This document shows, one piece after another, positions 18,610-26,766 of a stretch of 35,449 bases of DNA (its first letter is position 1; every line of letters starts with the position of its first letter). The DNA is from Alphaproteobacteria bacterium. Lineage in GTDB: Bacteria; Pseudomonadota; Alphaproteobacteria; Rhizobiales; Aestuariivirgaceae. The DNA is taken from contig JAGWTZ010000034.1 in NCBI GenBank assembly GCA_028868695.1, positions 1-35,449 of the forward strand, given 5' to 3'. A program made the position numbers and the translations under genes. The notes under the pieces were generated by a model that was not told the origin of the DNA, did no database searches, and saw only the letters and a list, made by a program, of their open reading frames with translations.

Positions 18610-19581
18610 TCACGACGCCTTCAAGGCATCATTGATGAGCTCCAGCTGGGCCAGCGTGGCCTGTTTCCGGTCAAGGTTAAAGCCTTGGGCGACGCGGGCC
18701 GCCTCGCTGATTTTCTGATGCGCCTCCGCCAAGGGCGCGCTGGCCTTGGCGCGGGCCTGGTTGGCCAGCCATTCCAGCAGCAGGCCGGTGAAGATCATGA
18801 ATTCATCCGGCCCGACGCCCTTGCCCGCGAGTTGGCTGGCAATGGCGATCATATCCGCGGGCTTGAGGCGGCCAAGGCGCTCAAAATCGGCAAAGGCCCG
18901 CGCGCCGGCAGAGGTGAGCAAGGCCAGCACCTGCCCGGGGCTGCCCTGGCTTTGCGTGACGGCCCGCTCCAGCTGTTGAGGTTCTGGTTGCTCTTCCAGC
19001 GGCAAGGCATTGATAACACTTCGAACATTATTATCAGCCAATGGTGCCAGCGGCAGGCGGAGGCAACGCGATTTGAGCGTGCGCAGCAGCTTGCCCGGCT
19101 GGTGAGAAATGAGGAATATCAATGCTTTGGGCGGCGGCTCTTCTACCAATTTGAGAATGGCGTTGGCAGATTCGCCATTCAGGTCATCGGCGGCATCCAC
19201 CAGCGCCACGCGCCAATTGCCGGAAGCTGTTCGCGCGAAGAAGCCTGCGAGTCCGCGCGCGTCATCCACCGAAATTTCGGCCCTGAGCCGGGCGGGCTTT
19301 GAATCATTCAACTGGCGTTCGAGCACAAACAGGTCCGGGTGTGCCTTGGCTTCAATCCAGTGGCGGCTCTTTTCACTGCCACCCAGGATTTGCCCTGCAA
19401 GGCTGTAGGCCAGCGTGGCCTTGCCAATGCCCTTGGGGCCGTGCAGCAGCCAGGCATGGTGCGGCTTTCCCGCGCCGAAGGCCTTCATCACCTGCGCGGC
19501 GGCCGCGTCATGGCCCAAGACGCGCTTGGCGTGGCGGGGGTGCCAGGGCACCTCGCGCGGGTCTTCGCCCTGCTCAGCCAT
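18610..19581 (-). CDS. holB: DNA polymerase III subunit delta'
   Basis: A 323-residue clamp-loader subunit. An AAA+ fold with Walker A GPKGIGKATLAY is followed by ALVDAADDLN, the sensor region ANAILKLVEEPP, and TLKSRCLRL. The Cys4 zinc module of E. coli delta' is absent: the expected place reads GGSEKSRHWIEAKAHPDLF. The C-terminal collar domain is helical. I chose the ATG at 19579-19581, which overlaps the tmk stop by 8 bp, rather than a longer frame starting at 19635 inside tmk. Its position between tmk and metG is characteristic of the alphaproteobacterial operon. Confidence 0.93.
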   Translation of the reverse strand: MAEQGEDPREVPWHPRHAKRVLGHDAAAAQVMKAFGAGKPHHAWLLHGPKGIGKATLAYSLAGQILGGSEKSRHWIEAKAHPDLFVLERQLNDSKPARLRAEISVDDARGLAGFFARTASGNWRVALVDAADDLNGESANAILKLVEEPPPKALIFLISHQPGKLLRTLKSRCLRLPLAPLADNNVRSVINALPLEEQPEPQQLERAVTQSQGSPGQVLALLTSAGARAFADFERLGRLKPADMIAIASQLAGKGVGPDEFMIFTGLLLEWLANQARAKASAPLAEAHQKISEAARVAQGFNLDRKQATLAQLELINDALKAS

Positions 19582-20197
19582 CGAGCTTTGCCCAGATGCG
19601 GGAGGCGATTTCCTCCACAGTGCCATTGGCGTCAATCACATGGCACCGTTTGGGGTGCTGGCGCGCAACATCGAGGAAGCCCGCCCGCACGCGCTGGTGA
19701 AAGGCAAGGCCCTTGCGCTCAAAGCGATCAGCCCGGGACGCTCCTGACTGCCCGTCATTGCGGCTCTTGGCGCGGGCCATGGCGATTTCCGGATCGATAT
19801 CGAGAACAAAGGTGATATCGGGCATGTGGCCAGCGATGATGGTGATGCTCAGTTCACTGAGCAGTTGCCGGCGCGCACCACCGGCGAGGCATTGATAAAC
19901 ATAAGTTGAATCGACGAAGCGGTCGCAGATCACGGTCTTGCCAGCCTGCAGTGCTGGGACGATCAATTGCCGGAGGTGGGAGCCACGGGCTGCGAAGTTC
20001 AGCAGCATTTCCTCATCCGCCGTCCAGCGGCCGACGTCACCTGAGACGAGCAGGTTGCGAAGCGCCTCGGCCTCTGCTGTGCCGCCCGGTTCACGCGTTG
20101 TGATGACCTCTCTGCCTTCAGCTTGCAGCCTGGCCGCCAGCAGCTTGACCTGCGTTGACTTGCCGGTGCCTTCGCCGCCTTCAAAGGTGATGAACAT
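19574..20197 (-). CDS. tmk: Thymidylate kinase
   Basis: A 207-residue dTMP kinase supplying dTDP for DNA synthesis. The P-loop is FEGGEGTGKST, the DRX motif is CDRFVDSTYVYQ, TTREPGGT binds dTMP, and a LID-like SGASRADRFE segment follows. The ATG overlaps the dacA stop by one base (TGATG) and the 3' end overlaps holB by 8 bp. Length and motifs are typical; nothing unusual is seen. Confidence 0.97.
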   Translation of the reverse strand: MFITFEGGEGTGKSTQVKLLAARLQAEGREVITTREPGGTAEAEALRNLLVSGDVGRWTADEEMLLNFAARGSHLRQLIVPALQAGKTVICDRFVDSTYVYQCLAGGARRQLLSELSITIIAGHMPDITFVLDIDPEIAMARAKSRNDGQSGASRADRFERKGLAFHQRVRAGFLDVARQHPKRCHVIDANGTVEEIASRIWAKLDG

Positions 20198-21375
20198 CAG
20201 CCACCGAACAGCATGATCAAGGCGCTATCGGCGGCCTTGTGCCACATGGATTTGGTTTCGGGCACGTCAGCACCTGCCTGTAGCGGCGCGTCGGCCACGG
20301 GCTTACCATCGACAAGCACCCGCAGCGTGCCCAGCGGCGCGCCAGCCTTCACCGGGGCCAGGATTGGGCCGGTGTAGGTCATGCGCACGTCAGCCTTTTC
20401 CTGTTCAAAAGGCGCCAGTGAGATATGGAAGGCATCGGGGATCACGATGTTGATCCAGCGCTCCTCCCCGCCCCACACGCGGGCCCGGGCCACCGTCTCG
20501 CCAGCGTCATACAGGTTGAAGGTCTTGAACTGGCTGAAGCCAAAATCCAGAAGCTTCTGGGCTTCCACCTTGCGCTGGGCGATGCTGTCCAGCCCGGCGA
20601 TCACCATGATCAGGCGGCGGCCATTGCGCGTGGCGGAGCCCACGAGGCCATAGCCCGCCTCCTTGGTGTAGCCCGTTTTCATGCCATCGGCGCCGGGATA
20701 ATCCTTCAGCAGCGGATTGCGGTTTTCCTGCTTGATCTTGTTCCAGGTGAATTCCGGCGTGCCGTAGATCTTGTAATAGTCAGGATGGTTCAGGATGATA
20801 TAGCGCGCCAACGATGCCAAATCCCGCGCACTCATGCGCTGGCCGGGGTCCGGCAGGCCGGTGGCATTGGCGAAATAGGAATTCTTCAGGCCCAGTTCGG
20901 CTGCCTTGGCGGCCATGCGCTGGGCGAAGGCGGGCTCGCTTCCCGCAATGCCTTCCGCAAGGGCGATGCAAGCGTCATTGGCGGATTGAATGATGGCGCC
21001 ATGCAACAGGTTGTCGATCGAGACGTGGCTGTTCACCTCGGCATACATGGTGGAGCCGCCCGCCCCCTGCCCGCCGCGCTTCCAGGCATCCGTGCTGATC
21101 ACGAATTCCTGGTCAAGCTTCAGGTCACCCTTCTTGAGCATGTCGAAAACGATGGCCTGGGTCATCAGCTTGCTCATCGAGGCGGGAGGGACTGCGGTGT
21201 CAGCATCCTTCTCGAAGAATACGTTGCCGGATTTGGCGTCGATCAGGATGGCCTGCTTGGCCGCCGTGTCGAAGGCAGGCAAATCCTGCGCAAGGGCGGA
21301 TGTGAAGTGCCACAGCAAGGCCAGCAGAATGACAAGCAAACGGGAGGGGGACATGGCCGGGGTTTTAGTGGCCAT
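20197..21375 (-). CDS. dacA: D-alanyl-D-alanine carboxypeptidase (penicillin-binding protein 5/6 type)
   Basis: A periplasmic serine DD-carboxypeptidase that trims the terminal D-Ala from peptidoglycan pentapeptides. It has an N-terminal signal peptide (SRLLVILLALLWHFTSALAQ), catalytic SxxK PASMSKLM (Ser66/Lys69), SAN in IIQSANDACIA and KTG in GMKTGYTKEAGY. A PBP5 C-terminal beta domain and a terminal amphipathic helix follow (SMWHKAADSALIMLFGG). I chose the ATG at 21373-21375; an ATG at 21352-21354 gives an equally good signal peptide. Neither has a clear Shine-Dalgarno sequence. It lies just downstream of ung and overlaps tmk by one base. Confidence 0.94.
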   Translation of the reverse strand: MATKTPAMSPSRLLVILLALLWHFTSALAQDLPAFDTAAKQAILIDAKSGNVFFEKDADTAVPPASMSKLMTQAIVFDMLKKGDLKLDQEFVISTDAWKRGGQGAGGSTMYAEVNSHVSIDNLLHGAIIQSANDACIALAEGIAGSEPAFAQRMAAKAAELGLKNSYFANATGLPDPGQRMSARDLASLARYIILNHPDYYKIYGTPEFTWNKIKQENRNPLLKDYPGADGMKTGYTKEAGYGLVGSATRNGRRLIMVIAGLDSIAQRKVEAQKLLDFGFSQFKTFNLYDAGETVARARVWGGEERWINIVIPDAFHISLAPFEQEKADVRMTYTGPILAPVKAGAPLGTLRVLVDGKPVADAPLQAGADVPETKSMWHKAADSALIMLFGG

Positions 21376-21393
21376 GGATGCGAATGCCAATTG

Positions 21394-22071
21394 CTATTTG
21401 GACGGCAATGCCCAGTTAATTTCAGCCTCGCCATGCGCCTTGAGGAAGGCATTGGCTTTGGAGAACGGCCTTGAACCAAAGAAGCCGTTGTGCGCCGATA
21501 GCGGCGACGGGTGCGCCGAGGTGAGGACAAGGTGCCGCGTGCGGTCGACGAAAGCGGCTTTCTTCTGGGCATAAGAGCCCCAAAGAATGAAAACCAGGGG
21601 GCGTGACTGGGCGTTGAGCAAGCGGATGATGGCGTCGGTGAATTGCTCCCAGCCCTTGCCCTGGTGCGAGGCTGCGCGCCCCGCTTCAACGGTGAGCACG
21701 GCGTTGAGCAGCAGCACGCCCTGCTCCGCCCAGCTTTGCAGGTGGCCATGAGCGGCTGGCGGCACGCCAAGGTCAGCCTGCATTTCCTTGTAGATGTTGA
21801 TGAGCGATGGCGGCGGGCGCACGCCATGCCGCACCGAGAAGCACAAGCCGTGGGCCTGGCCTTCGCCGTGGTAAGGATCCTGGCCGAGGATGACCACGCG
21901 GACCTTGTCCAACGGGGTCAGATCAAGCGCTGCAAACCATTCCGAACCCTTGGGGTAGATCGCCTTGCCGGCCTCGCGCTCGGCCAGCAGGAAGGCGCGC
22001 AGCGCCTGCATGTAGGGGGCGTCGAACTCCGCCTGCAGCGGTTTCAGCCAGCTTTCGTCCAGCTTGATCAC
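21394..22071 (-). CDS. ung: Uracil-DNA glycosylase
   Basis: A 225-residue family 1 UDG that excises uracil from DNA. The catalytic water-activating motif is [17 protein letters not shown] is the uracil-binding strand, and [13 protein letters not shown] is the DNA-intercalation loop with its essential histidine. The start is GTG (22069-22071), overlapping the upstream hydrolase stop by 4 bp. The gene sits between an esterase-like gene and dacA; a link to the cell-wall genes is not obvious and probably reflects simple co-transcription. Confidence 0.96.
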   Translation of the reverse strand: MIKLDESWLKPLQAEFDAPYMQALRAFLLAEREAGKAIYPKGSEWFAALDLTPLDKVRVVILGQDPYHGEGQAHGLCFSVRHGVRPPPSLINIYKEMQADLGVPPAAHGHLQSWAEQGVLLLNAVLTVEAGRAASHQGKGWEQFTDAIIRLLNAQSRPLVFILWGSYAQKKAAFVDRTRHLVLTSAHPSPLSAHNGFFGSRPFSKANAFLKAHGEAEINWALPSK

Positions 22072-23012
22072 GCGGCCTTGTCCAAGTGCTTCCTGAAAAA
22101 GGCGATGTCATCCTCGATGAGGTAGTCATTCTCCACGCCCCAGAAGCAGTGGTCGGCGCCGGGCACGCGCTGCAAGGTGACATCACAGCCCTTGGCTTTC
22201 ATGGCGTGGTATAGTTCCTCGCCCTGCTCGAAGGGCACCAGCCTGTCCTTGTCGCCATATTGCAGCAGCATGGGCGGGGCCTTCTTGCTCGCGTAGGTGA
22301 TGGGCGAGGCTTCGCGGGCCTTGTCCTTCCGTTTCATCAGCGGGCCACCCACCAGCCAGCTTTCCGACGATTGCGGGTCGTTGGTGTTGCCAAGGCTGCG
22401 CAGCTTTTCCTTGTGCTTCTGCATGGTGAGGAAGTTGGTGGGGCCAAACCAGTTGACCACGCATGACACAGCGCTGGAGCCTCGTGTTTCGCCAATCTTG
22501 CCTTCCAGCTTGCGGTTGCCGCCAGTGAGGCCAACCATGGCCGCCAGATGCCCGCCGGCGGAATCGCCCATCACTGCTAAACGGTTGGGATCAACACCGA
22601 AGATGGCCGCATGCTTTCGCAGATAGCGGATGGCGGCCTTGCAGTCATGCAACTGGGCAGGAAAAGGCGCTTCCTTGCTCAGGCGGTAGGAGATGCGGGC
22701 CACGGCAAAGCCGGCCTTGTGGAAGCGGTTGTGGAAATCCAGCTTCCGGTAAAGCGGGTTGGTGATGACAGGAGAACCCATGCACCAGCCGCCACCATGG
22801 ATGAAGACGATCAGCGGATGCGGGCCTGCGCCGGCGGGAACCGCCACTTCCATCAGCAGCGGCCTGAAGCCCAGGGGCTGCGCGAAGGTGACGTCCCTGA
22901 ACAGCTTGCCACTCAGCGGATGTGCCTCGGGGTGGTGCAGCGGCCAGTCGTAATCCTGCGCGATGTCCTGAAACAGGGCTTTGAAAGAGGCGGCAGAACC
23001 GGGCTTGGCCAT
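22068..23012 (-). CDS. Alpha/beta hydrolase (esterase/HSL-like)
   Basis: A 314-residue alpha/beta hydrolase of the hormone-sensitive-lipase/BD-FAE type. The oxyanion motif is FIHGGGW, the nucleophile serine is in GDSAGGHLA, the acid is probably in [15 protein letters not shown], and the histidine is in GADHCFWG. There is no signal peptide, so it is cytoplasmic. The substrate is unknown: a small ester, perhaps an acylated amide or formamide. I use the ATG at 23010-23012, which forms TGATG with the regulator stop; a GTG directly before it (23013-23015) would add one residue. It is co-transcribed with the XRE-cupin regulator, which may respond to its substrate or product (inference). Confidence 0.88.
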   Translation of the reverse strand: MAKPGSAASFKALFQDIAQDYDWPLHHPEAHPLSGKLFRDVTFAQPLGFRPLLMEVAVPAGAGPHPLIVFIHGGGWCMGSPVITNPLYRKLDFHNRFHKAGFAVARISYRLSKEAPFPAQLHDCKAAIRYLRKHAAIFGVDPNRLAVMGDSAGGHLAAMVGLTGGNRKLEGKIGETRGSSAVSCVVNWFGPTNFLTMQKHKEKLRSLGNTNDPQSSESWLVGGPLMKRKDKAREASPITYASKKAPPMLLQYGDKDRLVPFEQGEELYHAMKAKGCDVTLQRVPGADHCFWGVENDYLIEDDIAFFRKHLDKAA

Positions 23013-23623
23013 CACTGCGCCCCAAACTGCTTGAGCGCCAGCATCATGATGGCGTGGGCCTCGCCCTGCCCGACATTGACGATGCGGTGCGGAACATCGG
23101 CGCGGTAACGCAGCGCTTCACCTGTCTTGCCCAGCTTGGCTTCACCGCCTGTGGTCACTTCCAGCTCGCCGGATACGATATAGAGGTGCTCGATGGTGCC
23201 GGGCGGATGCGGCGAGGATTCAAGTACGCCTTTCTCCTTGGCGTGAAAGTCATACCACTGGAACACATCCACAAGGTTAAGCGGACCCGCGATGGCGAGG
23301 CGGCACAGCCCGTCCTGGCTTTCCAGCATGGGAATGCCGGATTTCTGCTGGTGGTCAATGAACAGCGATTGCTGTTCGCCGCGCAGAACTTCATCCACCG
23401 TGGTGTCCAGGGCACGCGACAGGCGGACGACCGTGGAAAGGGTTGGGTTTGTTTCATTGCGTTCGATTTGCGAAATGATGGATTTGGCGACGCCCGATTG
23501 CTCCGAAAGCTCGCCAAGCGAGAGGTTGTAGGCCTTGCGCAAGCGCTGGATGGTTTTGCCGAGGTCGGCGCCGGTTTCCTCTGAGGATTTGACGTTGGTT
23601 TTGGGAATGCGGCGGCTTGACAT
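23012..23623 (-). CDS. XRE-family regulator with C-terminal cupin domain
   Basis: A 203-residue transcription regulator. The XRE helix-turn-helix covers about residues 24-80 (LSLGELSEQSGVAKSIISQIERN) and the C-terminal cupin about 125-195 (PPGTIEHLYIVSGELEV, YRADVPHRIVN). Cupin-linked XRE proteins sense small ligands; E. coli SutR, tied to sulfur use, has this architecture. I chose the ATG at 23621-23623, preceded by GAGAGA; the longer frame begins with TTG. It is divergent from the cys operon across 148 bp containing inverted repeats, so it may control both directions (inference). Its stop overlaps the hydrolase start. Confidence 0.9.
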   Translation of the reverse strand: MSSRRIPKTNVKSSEETGADLGKTIQRLRKAYNLSLGELSEQSGVAKSIISQIERNETNPTLSTVVRLSRALDTTVDEVLRGEQQSLFIDHQQKSGIPMLESQDGLCRLAIAGPLNLVDVFQWYDFHAKEKGVLESSPHPPGTIEHLYIVSGELEVTTGGEAKLGKTGEALRYRADVPHRIVNVGQGEAHAIMMLALKQFGAQ

Positions 23624-23640
23624 TGTGCTGTCTCTCAAAT

Positions 23641-23665
23641 AGAACCGGTGTTCTGTATAACGAAC
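23641..23665. promoter_or_regulatory. Overlapping inverted repeats, candidate XRE-cupin operator
   Basis: The perfect inverted repeat AGAAC-CGGT-GTTCT occupies 23641-23654. Its right arm is shared with a second one, GTTC-TG-TATA-AC-GAAC (23650-23665). The minus-strand TTATAC within it could be the -10 of the regulator gene, starting 18 bp further downstream. Three evenly arranged GAAC half-sites are what a dimeric, autoregulating XRE protein might bind. Binding is inferred. Confidence 0.45.
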
Positions 23666-23702
23666 AACAAGTGTTTGCTACTCCCTTTTATCCGTAAAGT
23701 GG

Positions 23703-23723
23703 CCGAAATTCCAGCAGTTTCGG
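23703..23723. promoter_or_regulatory. Inverted repeat CCGAAA-N9-TTTCGG before the cys operon
   Basis: A perfect 6-bp inverted repeat with a 9-base spacer lies 48 bp before the cysG-like start. Its sequence differs from the GAAC-type repeats closer to the regulator gene. It could be a second transcription-factor site or an RNA hairpin in the cys leader. There is no T-tract, so it is not an intrinsic terminator. Confidence 0.35.
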
Positions 23724-23771
23724 TAGTTTGGTGAAAGGAACGGGCGGCAAGCACCGGCAATGGAGCCTGCG

Positions 23772-24776
23772 ATGCGGTATTTCCCGCTGTTCTATGATCT
23801 GGACGGCCGTCACGTGGTTGTGGTGGGCGGCGGTGAAGAAGCGCTGCGCAAGATCCGCTTGTTATTGAAAACAAACGCCAAAATCCATTTGGTTGCGGGT
23901 GAGTTGCCGCATGAGCTTGCCGGTGTGGTTCAGGTTCAACTGGTGGCGCGCAGCTATGACGCGGCGTTGCTGCAGGGGGCAGCGCTCGTTCTTTCTGCCG
24001 ATCAGGGCCTCAATGCGCAGGTTTCGGCCGATGCCATGGCGCTGGGCATTCCGGTCAATGCCGTCGACCAGGCCGAGATTTCCAGTTTCATTGTTCCCTC
24101 GATCGTGGACCGTTCGCCGGTTGTGGTGGCCATCGGCACCGAAGGGGCGGCCCCGGTTCTGGCCCAGGGCTTGCGGGCGCGCATTGATGCGCTGCTGCCG
24201 GAGAATCTGGGCGCATTGGCCAGCCGCGCCGCGAATCTTCGCAACTGGGTTGGGACCAAGATCCCAGCAGGCGCGGCGCGCCGCGGCTTTTGGCATGACT
24301 TCTTCTTTGGCACGGTGGCCGAAGCGGCCCGGGACAATGATGAAGTTGCCATTGAACTGGCTGTGGGTGACGCTGCCTTCAACCATCTGCATGGGGCCAA
24401 GGGCCGTGTGTCGCTTGTTGCTTCACTTGGCGATGCCGAACTGATCACCCTCAAGGCGCAGCGCCGCCTGATGGAGGCCGATGTTATTTATCTCGGCAAG
24501 GGCTTCAACCCTGCTCTCCTTGAAATGGCGCGGCGGGATGCTGAACGCGTGGCCAGTGTGGATGGCGCCGCAGTCCTGGCGTCTGCCCATCAGGGCAGGA
24601 ACGCCGTGGTTCTCTCCCGGCAATTTGAAGACGCGCTCATTTGGAAGCTGGAGGCCGAAGGCCTGCCTGTTGAAGCGCTGGGTTTCAACAAGCCGGAGCC
24701 AACTTCCCAAAGCGCGTCTGACCCCTTCCCCGTGCGCGAGGATCTTCGCGCCGCATTGTTACAGGCTGCATCATGA
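23772..24776 (+). CDS. cysG: CysG-like precorrin-2 dehydrogenase/ferrochelatase with remnant SUMT domain
   Basis: A 334-residue protein. The N-terminal half (about 1-150) matches the CysG dehydrogenase/ferrochelatase: NAD-binding VVVVGGGEEALRKI, the Asp in NAVDQAE, FIVPSIVDRSPVVVAIGTEG and PVLAQGLRARI. This part makes siroheme from precorrin-2. A dimerisation region follows. The last ~100 residues resemble only the beginning of uroporphyrinogen-III methyltransferase (LGDAELITLKAQRRLMEADV...RRDAERV). The GxGPGD SAM loop is lost and the protein ends long before a full ~250-residue domain. Methylation must then come from another enzyme. The start at 23772 has GGAG six bases upstream; an ATG at 23760 is less likely. 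It overlaps the DUF2849 gene by 4 bp. Confidence 0.85.
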   Translation: MRYFPLFYDLDGRHVVVVGGGEEALRKIRLLLKTNAKIHLVAGELPHELAGVVQVQLVARSYDAALLQGAALVLSADQGLNAQVSADAMALGIPVNAVDQAEISSFIVPSIVDRSPVVVAIGTEGAAPVLAQGLRARIDALLPENLGALASRAANLRNWVGTKIPAGAARRGFWHDFFFGTVAEAARDNDEVAIELAVGDAAFNHLHGAKGRVSLVASLGDAELITLKAQRRLMEADVIYLGKGFNPALLEMARRDAERVASVDGAAVLASAHQGRNAVVLSRQFEDALIWKLEAEGLPVEALGFNKPEPTSQSASDPFPVREDLRAALLQAAS

Positions 24777-25111
24777 GCACAATTGAAAAAGGTCAGGTGA
24801 TGACCGCGAACCGTTTGGGCGATGGCTTGGTTGTTTTCCTCAACCGCGCCGGAAACTGGAGCGAGAAGATCGACGAGGCCACGCTGGCGCTTGAGCCGCA
24901 GGCGGCAGCGGCGCTGGAGGCATTGGCCGCACAGGACGTGAAAGCCAATTACGTCACCGGAACCTATCTGTTCGATGCCGAGCGGGTGGATGGCAGGATC
25001 AAGGCCAGCCACATCCGTGAGCGCATCCGCACCTTGGGGCCCACCATCCGGGTTGACCTAGGAAAACAGGCTGAAGGCAAGGCCGGCGCATTCGCGGCGG
25101 AGGAGGCATAA
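24773..25111 (+). CDS. DUF2849 family protein (sulfite-reduction operon)
   Basis: A 112-residue protein recognised as DUF2849 by TANRLGDGLVVFLNRAGNWSE, EALAAQDVKANYVTGTYLFD and SHIRERIRTLGPTIR. No biochemical function is known. The family is found in alphaproteobacteria directly before the sulfite/nitrite reductase hemoprotein, so it may be an accessory or assembly factor for CysI (inference). It is small, soluble and without cysteines, which argues against a ferredoxin-like carrier. The start overlaps the cysG-like stop (ATGA) and the stop overlaps the cysI start by one base. Confidence 0.85.
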   Translation: MSTIEKGQVMTANRLGDGLVVFLNRAGNWSEKIDEATLALEPQAAAALEALAAQDVKANYVTGTYLFDAERVDGRIKASHIRERIRTLGPTIRVDLGKQAEGKAGAFAAEEA

Positions 25112-26766
25112 TGTACCGTTACGATGAATTTGACGCCAAGTTTGTGAACGAGCGCACCGCGCAGTTCCGCGACCAGGCCAACCGCCGCCTCAAGGGCGAA
25201 TTGACGGAGGACGAGTTCCGCCCCTTGCGCCTGATGAACGGCCTTTATTTGCAGCTGCATGCCTACATGCTGCGCGTGGCCATCCCCTATGGCACGCTGT
25301 CGGGCGCGCAGATGCGCCAGCTCGCCTACATCGCCGAGAAGTGGGACAAGGGCTACGGCCATTTCACCACCCGCCAGAACATCCAATACAACTGGATCAA
25401 GCTGGAAGACGCGGCAGACATCCTGCAGGCGCTGGCCGATGTCGAGATGCATGCCATCCAAACCTCGGGCAACTGCATCCGCAACGTGACCACCGATCAT
25501 TGGGCGGGTGCTGCAGTTGACGAGTTGGCGGACCCACGCCCGGTGGGCGAGTTGATCCGCCAGTGGTCGTCCTTGCATCCGGAATTCTCTTACCTGCCGC
25601 GCAAGTTCAAGTTTGCGATCACCGGCGCGCCGCATGACCGCGCCGCTGTGAAGGTGCATGACATTGGCCTGCGCCTGCACAAGAATGCGGCCGGTGATCT
25701 GGGCTGGGAAGTGCTGGTGGGCGGTGGCCAGGGGCGCACGCCGCTGGTGGCCGTGACTGTGCGTGAATTCCTGCCGCAGAATGAGCTGGTGGCCTATCTC
25801 GAGGCCATCATGCGCGTTTACAATCTCTATGGCCGCCGCGACAACAAATACAAGGCGCGCATCAAGATTCTGGTGCATGAGCTTGGTGCCGAAAAGTTCC
25901 GCGCCGAGGTGGAAGCGGAATACGCCAAGCACCCCGCACAGCAGACGCAGGTGGAAGAGGCCGAGCTGGCGCGCATTGCCAAATATTTTGCCCTGCCCAG
26001 CTTCGAGAAGCTTTCTCGCTTTGCGCCGCACTTTGAAGACGCGAAGCTCAGCACCCCCGAATTCGCCCGCTGGGCGCGCAACAATCTCGCCGCCCACCAG
26101 GTGGATGGCTATACCATCGTCAACATCTCGCTGAAGCCCGAGGGTGGCATTCCCGGCGACGCAAGCGCTGAGCAAATGCGCGTGATGGCGCGGCTGGCCG
26201 AGCGCTATTCGCACAATGAATTGCGCGTTTCGCACGCGCAGAACATCGTGCTGCCGCATGTCAGGCTGGAAGACGCCTTCGAGGTTTGGAAGGCGCTGAA
26301 GGAAGCTGATCTGGCCACTGCCAATTATGGGCTGGCGGGCGACATCATCGCCTGCCCCGGCTTGGATTATTGCTCGCTGGCGACGGCGCGCTCGATTCCT
26401 GTTGCCCAGGCCATCAGCCGCAAGTTCGCTGATCTCGACAAGCAGCAGGATTACGGTCCGCTCAAGATCAACATCTCGGGCTGCATCAATGCCTGCGGCC
26501 ACCATCATGTCGGGCACATCGGCATTCTCGGCCTCGACAAGAAGGGCGAGGAATATTACCAGATCACGCTTGGTGGCTCATCTTCCGAGCACGCCTCGAT
26601 CGGCACGATTCTGGGCCCCGGCTTTGCCGCCGATGAGGTGCCGGACGCCATCGAGACTATTCTCAACACCTATGTGAAACTGCGGCATTCGGGAGAGGAT
26701 TTCCTCTCGGCCTATCGCCGCGTGGGGCCGAAGCCCTTCAAGGAGGCGCTCTATGCCGCTGCTTAA
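25111..26766 (+). CDS. cysI: Sulfite reductase hemoprotein (nitrite/sulfite reductase family)
   Basis: A 551-residue siroheme/[4Fe-4S] enzyme that reduces sulfite to sulfide with six electrons. Cluster ligands are Cys415 and Cys421 (CPGLDYC) and Cys458 and Cys462 (GCINAC). Two ferredoxin-reductase-like half-domains and siroheme-contacting arginine/lysine motifs (GHFTTRQNIQYNW, TSGNCIRNVT) are present. It has a strong Shine-Dalgarno sequence (GGAGGAGG). No cysJ flavoprotein gene is present in the operon, so the electron donor is probably ferredoxin or an unlinked reductase (inference). Ferredoxin-nitrite reductases share the family; the cysH neighbour favours sulfite. Confidence 0.93.
   Translation: MYRYDEFDAKFVNERTAQFRDQANRRLKGELTEDEFRPLRLMNGLYLQLHAYMLRVAIPYGTLSGAQMRQLAYIAEKWDKGYGHFTTRQNIQYNWIKLEDAADILQALADVEMHAIQTSGNCIRNVTTDHWAGAAVDELADPRPVGELIRQWSSLHPEFSYLPRKFKFAITGAPHDRAAVKVHDIGLRLHKNAAGDLGWEVLVGGGQGRTPLVAVTVREFLPQNELVAYLEAIMRVYNLYGRRDNKYKARIKILVHELGAEKFRAEVEAEYAKHPAQQTQVEEAELARIAKYFALPSFEKLSRFAPHFEDAKLSTPEFARWARNNLAAHQVDGYTIVNISLKPEGGIPGDASAEQMRVMARLAERYSHNELRVSHAQNIVLPHVRLEDAFEVWKALKEADLATANYGLAGDIIACPGLDYCSLATARSIPVAQAISRKFADLDKQQDYGPLKINISGCINACGHHHVGHIGILGLDKKGEEYYQITLGGSSSEHASIGTILGPGFAADEVPDAIETILNTYVKLRHSGEDFLSAYRRVGPKPFKEALYAAA

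Noticed and set aside
24964-26517. Long open frame antisense to cysI (over 500 codons).
   Set aside because: It mirrors the codon pattern of cysI on the opposite strand, resembles no protein family, and is expected from high-GC third-position bias.
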